From the IMG/VR virus record IMGVR_UViG_3300027708_000063, positions 1 to 64,000 of that record: DNA of 64,000 bases; one strand, written 5' to 3'. The notes beneath the pieces were generated by a model. It saw nothing but the letters and a program-made list of their open reading frames with translations, was not told where the DNA came from and made no database searches. Numbering within the stretch: the first letter of the stretch is position 1; every line of letters begins with the position of its first letter. This DNA is from a virus. Positions 1 to 8,826 of this stretch are shown piece by piece. The position numbers were made by a program, and so were the translations under genes.

Positions 1-390
1 AGCGGACCAAGTGGCGTAACTGGTGTAACTGGACCACAAGGCCCGACTGGGGCAACTGGACCACAAGGCCCGAGCGGACCAAGTGGCGTAACTGGTGTAA
101 CTGGACCACAAGGACCAAGTGGCGTAACTGGACCACAAGGACCAAGTGGCGCAACTGGACCACAAGGACCTACTGGTGCAACTGGACCACAAGGACCAAG
201 TGGCGTAACTGGACCACAAGGCCCGAGCGGACCAAGTGGCGTAACTGGTGTAACTGGACCACAAGGCCCGAGCGGACCAAGTGGCGTAACTGGTGTAACT
301 GGACCACAAGGACCAAGTGGCGTAACTGGACCACAAGGACCTGCTAGTACTGTACCTGGACCACAAGGACCACAAGGACCTGCTGGTGCA
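1..390 (+). repeat. In-frame tandem repeats encoding Gly-X-Y collagen-like stalk
   Basis: Near-identical 9-36 base units (ggaccacaaggaccaagtgg, ggcgtaactggtgtaact and variants) follow each other without losing frame. They encode [10 protein letters not shown]-type triplets and probably expand or contract by recombination or slippage. Confidence 0.85.
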
Positions 391-738
391 AGTACAACTG
401 CAACTACAAGTACACTGGGCGGTGTCATAGTTGGCAGCAATATGCAAGTCTCAGTCAACGGTACACTTACATTTAATACATCAACTCTAATTGCCAATGC
501 AGTATACGCTACCGGGTTAGGTTCAGGGACCGACAACCCTAGTAGCGGGCAAACTATTGTTTATTCTACCGGTACCAACAGTTGGGAAAAACGTAATAGG
601 ATGTTTGTATCATCTTCAACAGTGGTAAATCCTTCAGCGGGCGATACTTGGCTTGACCCATCATCTGGTATTATATCTATGTATGTAGTTGCTGGTAACG
701 GAGTTATTTCTAGTGGTTGGGTAGAAATTGGAAGATAA
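1..738 (+). CDS. Collagen-like tail fibre protein (5'-truncated by window)
   Basis: The frame is open from base 1, so the gene begins upstream of the window. The first ~130 residues are Gly-X-Y triplets ([12 protein letters not shown]), the collagen-like stalk seen in phage fibres. The last ~100 residues are a globular end: a short [15 protein letters not shown] element, then a NSWEKRNR...[10 protein letters not shown]...GWVEIG segment typical of phage tail accessory domains. The same FNTSTL-ANAV element recurs in the fibre genes at 21035 and 27982, so these are modular relatives. It is probably a virion protein exposed on the tail. The receptor is unknown, and the N-terminal attachment part is not visible. 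Confidence 0.85.
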   Translation, partial: SGPSGVTGVTGPQGPTGATGPQGPSGPSGVTGVTGPQGPSGVTGPQGPSGATGPQGPTGATGPQGPSGVTGPQGPSGPSGVTGVTGPQGPSGPSGVTGVTGPQGPSGVTGPQGPASTVPGPQGPQGPAGASTTATTSTLGGVIVGSNMQVSVNGTLTFNTSTLIANAVYATGLGSGTDNPSSGQTIVYSTGTNSWEKRNRMFVSSSTVVNPSAGDTWLDPSSGIISMYVVAGNGVISSGWVEIGR

Positions 739-759
739 ATCCCCAACAAAATACCATAA

Positions 760-767
760 CATAAATA
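760..767 (+). promoter_or_regulatory. T4-type late promoter-like element CATAAATA
   Basis: CATAAATA lies 30 bases before the ATG at 798 in a 59-base gap between tail genes. It matches the T4 late promoter (TATAAATA) at 7 of 8 positions and recurs before other virion genes in the window. Confidence 0.45.
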
Positions 768-797
768 ATAACAGCAAAAAAATAAAGATTACCAAAA

Positions 798-3700
798 ATG
801 AGCTATGATTTAACTACTGCAACTGCAACAGATGGAACTCTAAGAATACTTGGAGGGAAAAGCTATCAATACAACCTGGCAAAAAATCGATGGAATCGAG
901 TACAATCCGTCAGTGTATCCAGCTCGTCTAGTTTAACTGCTGATATCTCAATCACTTATGACGGATACCCCGGTAACTATGTATGGCCACAATATGCAAC
1001 AGCAGTTGTCAAGTGGAATCAAACAGTTACAAATTTTTCAACTTCTTCAATTATTTTTAATTATGGAGTTACACCAGTAATTTATCAAAATACTGTTACT
1101 CAAGTTTCAGACAGCGGTTATCAATTTTTGTTCAGTTTTAATGGTGCGCTTGGGCAATTTCAAATTACATCTTCCACAGTTCAAACAGCGGCCTATGTGG
1201 CAAATTCTTCAACAATTTATTCGCCCGCCGTTGCAGGTGTTTATAGGCCATACCCGGTACTGTCAGTGGTACCTAGATATACCGCAGTGCCCGTTTACTC
1301 TTTTCCTGATATATTTTTCCCCGGAGCAGTTCGATATTTCTCAACTGCAACTGGATCCACAACAGCAGCAGCCGTTCGAATAAAGACCATTTTAAATAAT
1401 ATAGTCAGTGTAACAACTGCCTCGTATGCTATAGCTGACCTTGTACAAAGTCCATTGGCACAATTTACCTTATTTGGTATGTATAATAGTGCTACGTCAA
1501 CATTCTACTCCACGGCTACTGAGTCAATTCGTTACACTGACTTAACTGTAAGTTCTACAACCACTAATCGAAATACTCGATTTTTAGTTGCTGCTGCTGC
1601 CTATACAGATGGAATAGCAAGCAATGATGCAGGATTGGCTATATATTTTGCAAATCTTCCCAGCACAACAGCAACCTTCACAGTAACCAACATAAAATCA
1701 ACAGTGACAAATGTCACCGGTTTTTCAATAACTTTTGACCACTATCTGACCCTATTAAGAAATGGCTCCTTACCTTCCACTTCAACTGTTGCTGTATCAA
1801 CAGGATCTGTATCTAATCTTCGAGTTGACACTACCTGGAACACTGGAACTCAGATTTTATTAAATTACGCCCCAGCCGTTAGCCCACTTGACTACACTGA
1901 AACTATTACATTTCCTGCAAGTTGGGCAACATTTTCAGGAACCTCAACCAGTATAGTTAAGGATCCAGGTAGCGCAGCAAATCCTTTTAGTCTACGTGTC
2001 ACACCTGCAACTACTATAACATTTAGTGTTTTTCAAAGTATTCCGACTGTAATATCGACAACTGCAACCACAACCGCAACCGCAACCACCAGCAGTTTTG
2101 CAGTAACCTTTAGTAGACCCTTGAGCAAGACTGGTCTAATTGCAACTTATACTGTCTATACGGTGTCAGGCACTGAAACTTTTCTCGGTAACTTTACAAT
2201 ACCTACAGCAACCAATACATCAACGGTGACTTTTCTTAATACCAGTAGCATAACTACACTAACTCAGTATCGTTTGTTAGTCCCTGCAACAGCCTATGGT
2301 GATAGTTACGGGAATCGATTACCGGCTTTTGGTGTTACAAATCATGTTTTTACACTGTACACTAACTACGGTCAGTCAGGCGGCGGCAACACAGTAGCTA
2401 CATATAAACTAGGCAGCGCAATTTCAAGATCTTCAACTTCTACCAGTGTTTCTTCGTCAAATATTACAGTTACCATTGGAACTGTAGGTAATTTCAGAGA
2501 CGACCCAGGGGACGCTAAGGCTTGGTTATTTGATTATACTGCGCCAACAAGTTCTTTCGGCACAGTTAATTTTGTAACTACTGGCACAATAAAATACGAA
2601 TATCCGGCTAGCTCGGGAATTATATACAACTCTATAACTCCGGTTACCACATTTAGTTATGATACCAGACCAATTACTGTGACTAGTACAAACCCTGCGT
2701 CTGGAGATACTAATACTCAACTTACTACTTTTAATGTAACTTTTAGTAAAGCCATAACTGAAAATAATATTGGCTTAGTAACTCTTGTTAAGGGCTCGAG
2801 TTACGAACTTGGCACGCCTGTATCTTTTACAGCCGCGTACACATCCAGTGGAGCAGGTAATGGTATCGATACATTGTCTATAACTCCATCATCCGTATCA
2901 TTAGGAGACCAGTTCTGGGTATCCATAGGCGCAGGAGCCTTTTTCGATGCATTTGGGAACTTAAATTCTGCGTACGGACCGTATACTTTTACTTATACTA
3001 CTAGCCCAGCTGGACAAGCGCTATTTAATACTGCGCCATATAGCGGACAGACTTACACCTGGACATGTCCACAATATGTTACTTTAGTCCACGTAGTGGC
3101 AGTAGGCGCCGGCGGCAATGGCTCCAGTGCTTGCACCGGCATGGGCTATTCCGGCCAAGGTGGTGGATTGTCTTATAAAAATAATATTACAGTTGTTCCC
3201 GGAACAACATATACTGTAAGGGTATCCGCAACAGCAGACGCCGCCACCGTCGGAGGGTACACTTATTTTTCAGATGGAGCAACTATGTTATGTGTAGCGC
3301 AAGGCGGCGGCGGCGCCGGCTTCGGCGGCGGCGACAACGGCGGCAGCGGCGGCGGAACAATACTTGGCGTGCTGCACGATGGCGGCGGCAACGGCGGCCG
3401 CAGCGGCAATGGTGATGGCGCTCATACCACGGGCGGCGGCGGCGCAGGCGGATACTCTGGCAGCGGTGGCGCCGGTGTAGACGCTGCTTTTCAGGACTAT
3501 GTGCCCGGCTATAGTGCTCAACCCGGAAGCGGCGGTGGTGGAGGTGGCGGCAGCAGCAGCTATTACGCCAACAACGGCGGCTACGGCGGCGGCGTGGGAA
3601 TTTTTGGAAAAGGCGCAGACGGTGGCAGCACCGGCGTCAATGGCTTAGCTGGCTCTGGTGGCACCGGCCAAACCCACGGCGGTGGCGCCCCCGGCGATAG

Positions 3701-3806
3701 TTACGGCTCCGGCAACGGCTTTTTAGGCGGCACCGGAGCCGTAAGAATCATTTGGGGCGCGGGGCGTAGCTTCCCCAGTACCAATGTAAGTGGAGCAGTT
3801 AACTAA
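798..3806 (+). CDS. Large tail fibre/adhesin with C-terminal glycine-rich domain
   Basis: 1002 residues. The N-terminus (GGKSYQYNLAKNRWNRVQ) resembles the short nucleus found at the start of many phage tail proteins. The middle is Ser/Thr/Val-rich and beta-sandwich-like, with an Ig-like segment near residues 630-740 (TSTNPASGDTNTQLTTFNVTFSKAI). From about residue 760 to the end, a Cys-containing strand domain (CPQYVTLVHVVAVGAGG) leads into long poly-Gly loops (GGGGAGFGGGDNGGSGGG). This is the glycine-rich fold of phage fibre tips and adhesins, where Gly-rich loops form polyproline-II sandwiches that bind receptors. That role is inferred. Its TAA overlaps the next ATG (TAATG), suggesting translational coupling. 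Confidence 0.8.
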   Translation: MSYDLTTATATDGTLRILGGKSYQYNLAKNRWNRVQSVSVSSSSSLTADISITYDGYPGNYVWPQYATAVVKWNQTVTNFSTSSIIFNYGVTPVIYQNTVTQVSDSGYQFLFSFNGALGQFQITSSTVQTAAYVANSSTIYSPAVAGVYRPYPVLSVVPRYTAVPVYSFPDIFFPGAVRYFSTATGSTTAAAVRIKTILNNIVSVTTASYAIADLVQSPLAQFTLFGMYNSATSTFYSTATESIRYTDLTVSSTTTNRNTRFLVAAAAYTDGIASNDAGLAIYFANLPSTTATFTVTNIKSTVTNVTGFSITFDHYLTLLRNGSLPSTSTVAVSTGSVSNLRVDTTWNTGTQILLNYAPAVSPLDYTETITFPASWATFSGTSTSIVKDPGSAANPFSLRVTPATTITFSVFQSIPTVISTTATTTATATTSSFAVTFSRPLSKTGLIATYTVYTVSGTETFLGNFTIPTATNTSTVTFLNTSSITTLTQYRLLVPATAYGDSYGNRLPAFGVTNHVFTLYTNYGQSGGGNTVATYKLGSAISRSSTSTSVSSSNITVTIGTVGNFRDDPGDAKAWLFDYTAPTSSFGTVNFVTTGTIKYEYPASSGIIYNSITPVTTFSYDTRPITVTSTNPASGDTNTQLTTFNVTFSKAITENNIGLVTLVKGSSYELGTPVSFTAAYTSSGAGNGIDTLSITPSSVSLGDQFWVSIGAGAFFDAFGNLNSAYGPYTFTYTTSPAGQALFNTAPYSGQTYTWTCPQYVTLVHVVAVGAGGNGSSACTGMGYSGQGGGLSYKNNITVVPGTTYTVRVSATADAATVGGYTYFSDGATMLCVAQGGGGAGFGGGDNGGSGGGTILGVLHDGGGNGGRSGNGDGAHTTGGGGAGGYSGSGGAGVDAAFQDYVPGYSAQPGSGGGGGGGSSSYYANNGGYGGGVGIFGKGADGGSTGVNGLAGSGGTGQTHGGGAPGDSYGSGNGFLGGTGAVRIIWGAGRSFPSTNVSGAVN

Positions 3807-4111
3807 TGGAACAAGATCAGATTTTTTATATAAAAATAAAAGATGGAGATCCAGTGGGCTATCCATTTTTATTAGATAACTTAAAACAATGTGGAATTAG
3901 CCCAGAAAACTCTTCAGATTGGTCTCAGTTTTTTCAACTAACTGAGCCTAAACCACAAGTTCAGCAAACTGAGGTTGCAGAAATAATAACTACGTTTGAT
4001 GGAAAAGTGACAAAGCAGTCTTGGTTAGTACGTGCTAAAACTCAAGAAGAAATTGAGTCATCAACAAACCCATTAGACAAAATTCCGGGAAGTGCTCCAA
4101 ATGTTATCTAA
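3806..4111 (+). CDS. Small tail-fibre-associated protein, function unknown
   Basis: 101 residues starting at the ATG that overlaps the stop codon of the glycine-rich fibre gene. Its position directly behind a fibre gene is where tail-fibre assembly chaperones or cap proteins usually sit, but I recognise no such family motif. The sequence is soluble and charged, with no signal peptide or membrane segment. The middle (EIITTFDGKVTKQSWLVRA) suggests a small beta domain. The chaperone idea is positional only. Confidence 0.6.
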   Translation: MEQDQIFYIKIKDGDPVGYPFLLDNLKQCGISPENSSDWSQFFQLTEPKPQVQQTEVAEIITTFDGKVTKQSWLVRAKTQEEIESSTNPLDKIPGSAPNVI

Positions 4112-4394
4112 TAAAATTCAAATTTTGGGCGATTTACGTTTGCAAATATATGACTTTGAGTTTGCTGGAGATGTATTGGGAAAACATATCCATGACGAAA
4201 GAACGGTACACATAACTATTGTTGCCAAAGGCAAGGTGCATGTGTCATCACATGATTGGGAAATAGAAGTTGCTGCCGGTGGAGTAATTGATTTCAAACC
4301 CAATGAACCTCATGAGTTTGTGGCTCTTGAAGACGGCACCCGGATTGTGAATATTCAACGTAATAATTTTAATAATAAAGATGTATGTTTATGA
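4101..4394 (+). CDS. Small single-domain cupin protein
   Basis: 97 residues from the ATG at 4101; an in-frame GTG at 4092 would add three. It shows a cupin_2 fold: motif 1 is GKHIHDERTVHITIVAKGKVHV (HxH metal ligands near residues 29-31) and motif 2 is PNEPHEF. The start overlaps the end of the previous gene by 11 bases. A second short cupin-like protein lies at 38935-39270, also behind tail genes. Cupins bind a metal and often a small sugar or acid. Here the substrate is unknown, and a role in modifying or trimming fibre or host glycans is only a guess. Confidence 0.75.
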   Translation: MLSNKIQILGDLRLQIYDFEFAGDVLGKHIHDERTVHITIVAKGKVHVSSHDWEIEVAAGGVIDFKPNEPHEFVALEDGTRIVNIQRNNFNNKDVCL

Positions 4395-4396
4395 AT

Positions 4397-4425
4397 TTGT
4401 GCCCTTAAAATATCTACTATAGAAT
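4397..4425 (+). promoter_or_regulatory. Weak sigma-70-like promoter
   Basis: TTGTGC (4397-4402), a 17-base spacer, then TAGAAT (4420-4425). Transcription would start near 4432, just ahead of the small gene at 4457 (or at a GTG at 4433). The match is imperfect. Confidence 0.3.
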
Positions 4426-4456
4426 AAATTTAGTGGAAAAACAAGTAAATACACAT

Positions 4457-4681
4457 ATGACCATAAGACAATCAAGAGCAATTACATTTCCGCCCAACCC
4501 TACAATAAGTCAGGAATACTTGGCAGATAATTCTGTATCCTATGTATGGACCGGCAATCGTTGGAGTGCCAAACAGGCCTTGGAAACACGACAAGCACAA
4601 TACGCACTAGATGGATTATATGCAGATTCAGAATATAATCCATTGATAGATATCACCCTAGACGGTGGAACAGCACAATAA
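4457..4681 (+). CDS. Small virion-type protein with VWTGNRW motif
   Basis: 74 residues from the ATG at 4457. An in-frame GTG at 4433 would add eight residues. No Shine-Dalgarno sequence precedes either start. The segment SVSYVWTGNRWSAKQ is the short beta-hairpin nucleus (Y-W-G-W) common to phage tail and baseplate accessory proteins. The gene ends 15 bases before the next fibre gene, which has its own GGAG site, so the two are probably co-transcribed. Exact function unknown. Confidence 0.6.
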   Translation: MTIRQSRAITFPPNPTISQEYLADNSVSYVWTGNRWSAKQALETRQAQYALDGLYADSEYNPLIDITLDGGTAQ

Positions 4682-4696
4682 ACGGAGCACACGCAA

Positions 4697-7600
4697 ATGG
4701 CAACAAGAATTAAACTACGCAGAGATACATCGGCAAATTGGACAACAGCAAATCCAATTTTAGCCGCAGGTGAAACTGGGTTTGAAACAGATACAAGAAT
4801 GATGAAGTTGGGCGATGGCTCAACTCATTGGGCAGACCTAAAATATGCGGTTACAGGTGATATGCGTATCAGTGGAACAACCATTGCCAGCGACACTGAT
4901 ATCAAATTCAGTTCGCATTCTGGAACACGAGAAAATTGGGCATTGACTGTAAATGCTCTAAGTAGTCCAACTGATCCTATTGAAGCATGGACAGATGCTG
5001 TGGCCTATGACAGCATGGGCAATGCCTTTGTTGCTGGTTGGTACCTTGATCAACAACCTACTACTTCAGCCAAATACAGTGGTGCATTCTTAATGAAGGT
5101 TGATCCTACTGGACAGGTATTATGGAACAACTATTACAATGAATACACCACATACGGTTGGGGTGTTAGTGTAGATCACAATGGTGACGCCATATTGATT
5201 CTAAGTGAAATTGATGGTCCAAGCAGTGACATTGTAATGATTAAAGTACATGGTACTACTGGTGTTCCTATGTGGCAGAGATATATTGCCAGCATTGGTG
5301 ACTACGATGACTTTGCTACCAGCATTGATGTTGATGCTAACAATGATATCTTTATCACAGGTTGGAGTGGTGATGATGCAGTCAATGCCGGCGATGACAC
5401 GTTCCTAATAGCCAAGATCAGCGGCATAGATGGTACTTTTAATCATGGCGGCTGGCAGAAAATGCTTCCTCCAACCCAAGGATGTAACACAGAACAAGGT
5501 TGGGGGATTGCTGTAGATCCAGCAGGCGATGTATGTATTGTAGGTAATGATTGGACAGGCGGAGATAGGTTTATTGCTGTGGTTAAACGTAATGGTACAA
5601 CTGGTGGTGTAGCATGGCAAACACGTATTCTTGATCAACTCAGTTACAATGGCAACATCTATACTAATCGGACAATATACGGTACAGATGTAAAATCAGA
5701 CAGCCAGGGTGACTTTTATGTTACATGGTGGGGAGATTGGAATGGAGACGGTCCTGGATTCGAAGGTACATTCTGCGGTGTGACCAAACTCAGCGGCACT
5801 CATGGCACCGCAATGTGGAGTCGTCAAATTGGATTCCCTGACTACCTAAGTGTTTCAGGTTCCGTGATCTGCGACAGCGATGACAACATCTATGTACATA
5901 GCAGTATTGAATCTTATCAAGCCAGAGGCGTTCCAGATAGTGGATTTAATTCTGTTATAGTTAAATTCAACGCACAAGGTACAGCGGTTTGGAAACGTAT
6001 CCTGCATAGAGAACAATACGCTACATTTAGTAGTGTAGTTCCAGCACCATATAGTCCGGTTGGATTACCAGGCGGCCAAACAGTGGCAGTTAATGATGAA
6101 TACTTGTTGATCGGTGGCACACAATTTATTACCGACGATTATGAGGAGGATCAAAATTGGTACAATCAACCATTCTTGGTACAGGTAGATAAAGATGGCA
6201 CAGAGTTTTCCGTAGATGGGTGGCATTTTAAAGATACTCCACATCTTGAAGTTGCTCTTGTAACTCCGGTAATTGATAATCAAAATTTCTTTGATGATGT
6301 AACAGCAGTTCCTGGTACATTGACCAATGAGAATGCCGTTGATGTATTCTATCAACCCAACATGGATACCACTGATCTAAGTTATAGAATCATGGACCGT
6401 GCAGAGACCATGACCTTTGATGGCGGCAAACTGACATTGCCAAAGGGTGGATCAATTGATGTGGCCCGTGAGAAAATTGGATATATCACTAGCGTGGGTA
6501 ATTTTGATGGCACAGAGGGCGGCAACAATGACGGCGATGTGTGGTTCAACGGTGTAGTTAGGGATGCTCAAGGTGGCAGTTATGCTGTTGGTGCTTGGCA
6601 TGATTACAATTCATTTAATGAAGGTCCAAGTGACTATAATATTCCATTAACCGTCAAGTTTGACGATATGGGACAGGTTGTATGGCAAGCCAGTGACACA
6701 TTGGATTACTGGTCTGAGGCTCTTGATGTTATGATTGACCCAGTGACCAATAATCCTGTGGTGCTGAGTGGTGATAATGTTCAAGATGGCAGCGAAGGCT
6801 TCACAGTTAAAACATTAGATGCCAACAGCGGTCTTGTTATAGGTGATGTTACCCATGTACAGGACGCAAGTGGGTTCCAACAATATGTATGGTCTCGTAA
6901 CCTTGCTCTAATGAGCGATGGTACTCCTGTCGTAGTGGGCTATATCAACAACAATACTGATGACTACCTAAATGTAACCAATGGTGGTGCTGGTCTAACT
7001 GGCAGTAACAGCAGTGATACATTGGTTATACCCAAGAGCGTATTCAATCATGGTCGTTATCCAATTACTAATGGACGATGGTATATGAGCAATACAAGTC
7101 CAAGTTTAAACTCATCTATTGTCGGAGTTAATTCCTTTAACAATGATGGATCTGGATTTACTGCTACAAATGTAAGCAGTACTGGATCAGATGCTACATT
7201 TAATATTAATATTGCTCCAGCAACAGGCGTATATGCTATAACAGTGGTCAGTGGCGGAACCAATTATCTCAATGGTGATACACTATCTATTCCTACACTA
7301 CAGTTCCTGGGTGTAGCAGGACAAGGTGATATTGCTGTAACTGTTACTACCAATGGTATGGGAATGGTAACAACTGCTACAACCACTATCACTAGCACTT
7401 GGGCTAATATCCAGTTAATAATTAATAGCCCCTACAATTTTACCACATCCACTAGTACATTAAAAGTCTATGAAAATACCAACAATGACGGATTTATCTG
7501 GACACCAAACTGGAACACGGCCATTGGCGGATCAACTGGTACAGATGGTTTCTACGCATTGGCCATAGACACGGATGATAATGTTATTGTTGGTGGATAC

Positions 7601-8824
7601 TATGAAGATACTGGATTGCCACAAACTGTTCAAGGACCTCCAGCTAATGTGACATGGGATCAGACCAGTATGTTGGTCAAATATTCCAGCACTGGAACAC
7701 AGCAGTGGTCGTTATGTTTAGATGGCACAGAAGGTTATGGAACTGTAACAGGTATTGTAACAGATCCTGACAACAATATCTATGCCATGAAACAAAATAG
7801 CGGTAGTTCTAATTATCTAATGAAATTAGATGCAGGTGGTAATATGTTATGGCAAGTCAATATAGGATATGATCGATATTTCAACGGCGGCGATCACGGC
7901 ATTGCCATAGACAGCGATCGTAATATCTTAATTGGCGGCCAGTACTACGGTGACCTATTGTTTAACGATGAACACAACGGTAATGATGGTATCCTACTCA
8001 ACAAGTTTGACACAGATGGTAACTTGCTATGGACCAGACTAATATATAGTAGAGTTAATGATATTCGCCAGGGCCGAAACGATGAGTATCGCAACACCAT
8101 TGACATCCACGGTGATAGATTCAGTGTAATTGGATACAGCAAGGCGGTGGGCAACGACGGTTATCAAGGTTTCTACGCCGACTTACCATTAGATGGCAGC
8201 GGCACGGGTAACTACAATGACTATATATACGAACAGGTTGAACTGCCAATCGATCGTACCACAACAGGTACAATAGTCACAGCATTTGTAACAGAAACAA
8301 AACCACACGCATTTACAGTAACTAATGAAGCAAATGTATTGACTATCTATGCTGATAGACAGACCAAGACGGAAACTGTTTATGAGGACATGGGTGGTGA
8401 AATTACTTCTGTTAGCAAGATTGTATTTGAAGACGGTACAGAGCAAACATCAAGTGCTCAAGATATTCCTCAAGTGGATATAAGCCGTGTTAATGGTAAC
8501 AGCGATTATATTTTACGAATGGAAGATCGCGGACATCATGTGTACAGTGGTATATACTGGAGTTGGTCATATGTCCGAGTTCCAAGAAACAGTGATGTGC
8601 CATTCCCAATAGGTACTGCTATCACTATTGTAAGCGGTGACTATGATGTGGTAATTGGCCCCCAACACGCCGGCGATACAAGTGTTTATGGTGCCGGACA
8701 AGGCAACGACAATCAAGGATGGTGGATACCTGGTAGATCAATGGCCACATTGATCAAGATTGAACAGGATGTTTGGATGCTGGCAGGTGCCGGACTAGGC
8801 ACTGGAAGATACTGGAGTCCTTAA
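4697..8824 (+). CDS. Tail fibre with Mtd-like N-terminus and SBBP-type beta-propeller
   Basis: 1375 residues, preceded by GGAG. Residues 1-52 (RIKLRRDTSANWTTANPILAAGETGFETDT...LGDGSTHW) match the N-terminal attachment domain of major tropism determinant-type and related fibre proteins. Residues ~90-520 and again ~600-1130 contain blade-like repeats of the pattern A-D--GN-FVAGW...LMKVDPTGQVLW, as in SBBP beta-propellers. The C-terminus (from ~1200) ends in an Asp/Gly/Trp-rich domain (GQGNDNQGWWIPGRSMATLIK...W). It probably trimerises on the tail and presents propellers for host binding. No reverse transcriptase or variable repeat that would suggest a diversity-generating element was seen. Confidence 0.8.
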   Translation: MATRIKLRRDTSANWTTANPILAAGETGFETDTRMMKLGDGSTHWADLKYAVTGDMRISGTTIASDTDIKFSSHSGTRENWALTVNALSSPTDPIEAWTDAVAYDSMGNAFVAGWYLDQQPTTSAKYSGAFLMKVDPTGQVLWNNYYNEYTTYGWGVSVDHNGDAILILSEIDGPSSDIVMIKVHGTTGVPMWQRYIASIGDYDDFATSIDVDANNDIFITGWSGDDAVNAGDDTFLIAKISGIDGTFNHGGWQKMLPPTQGCNTEQGWGIAVDPAGDVCIVGNDWTGGDRFIAVVKRNGTTGGVAWQTRILDQLSYNGNIYTNRTIYGTDVKSDSQGDFYVTWWGDWNGDGPGFEGTFCGVTKLSGTHGTAMWSRQIGFPDYLSVSGSVICDSDDNIYVHSSIESYQARGVPDSGFNSVIVKFNAQGTAVWKRILHREQYATFSSVVPAPYSPVGLPGGQTVAVNDEYLLIGGTQFITDDYEEDQNWYNQPFLVQVDKDGTEFSVDGWHFKDTPHLEVALVTPVIDNQNFFDDVTAVPGTLTNENAVDVFYQPNMDTTDLSYRIMDRAETMTFDGGKLTLPKGGSIDVAREKIGYITSVGNFDGTEGGNNDGDVWFNGVVRDAQGGSYAVGAWHDYNSFNEGPSDYNIPLTVKFDDMGQVVWQASDTLDYWSEALDVMIDPVTNNPVVLSGDNVQDGSEGFTVKTLDANSGLVIGDVTHVQDASGFQQYVWSRNLALMSDGTPVVVGYINNNTDDYLNVTNGGAGLTGSNSSDTLVIPKSVFNHGRYPITNGRWYMSNTSPSLNSSIVGVNSFNNDGSGFTATNVSSTGSDATFNINIAPATGVYAITVVSGGTNYLNGDTLSIPTLQFLGVAGQGDIAVTVTTNGMGMVTTATTTITSTWANIQLIINSPYNFTTSTSTLKVYENTNNDGFIWTPNWNTAIGGSTGTDGFYALAIDTDDNVIVGGYYEDTGLPQTVQGPPANVTWDQTSMLVKYSSTGTQQWSLCLDGTEGYGTVTGIVTDPDNNIYAMKQNSGSSNYLMKLDAGGNMLWQVNIGYDRYFNGGDHGIAIDSDRNILIGGQYYGDLLFNDEHNGNDGILLNKFDTDGNLLWTRLIYSRVNDIRQGRNDEYRNTIDIHGDRFSVIGYSKAVGNDGYQGFYADLPLDGSGTGNYNDYIYEQVELPIDRTTTGTIVTAFVTETKPHAFTVTNEANVLTIYADRQTKTETVYEDMGGEITSVSKIVFEDGTEQTSSAQDIPQVDISRVNGNSDYILRMEDRGHHVYSGIYWSWSYVRVPRNSDVPFPIGTAITIVSGDYDVVIGPQHAGDTSVYGAGQGNDNQGWWIPGRSMATLIKIEQDVWMLAGAGLGTGRYWSP

Positions 8825-8826
8825 AC

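Noticed and set aside
3288-3521. Ala-rich minus-strand frame inside the glycine-rich fibre domain
   Set aside because: Gly codons (GGC) read as Ala (GCC) on the opposite strand, giving a spurious low-complexity frame.
4697-8824. Diversity-generating retroelement target, suggested by the Mtd-like N-terminus
   Set aside because: No C-type lectin variable repeat, template repeat or reverse transcriptase is visible; the Mtd-like start is a general attachment domain.
8773-8826. Upstream in-frame extension of the Hint-domain gene
   Set aside because: It lies inside the preceding fibre gene; the ATG at 8827 directly follows that gene's stop.
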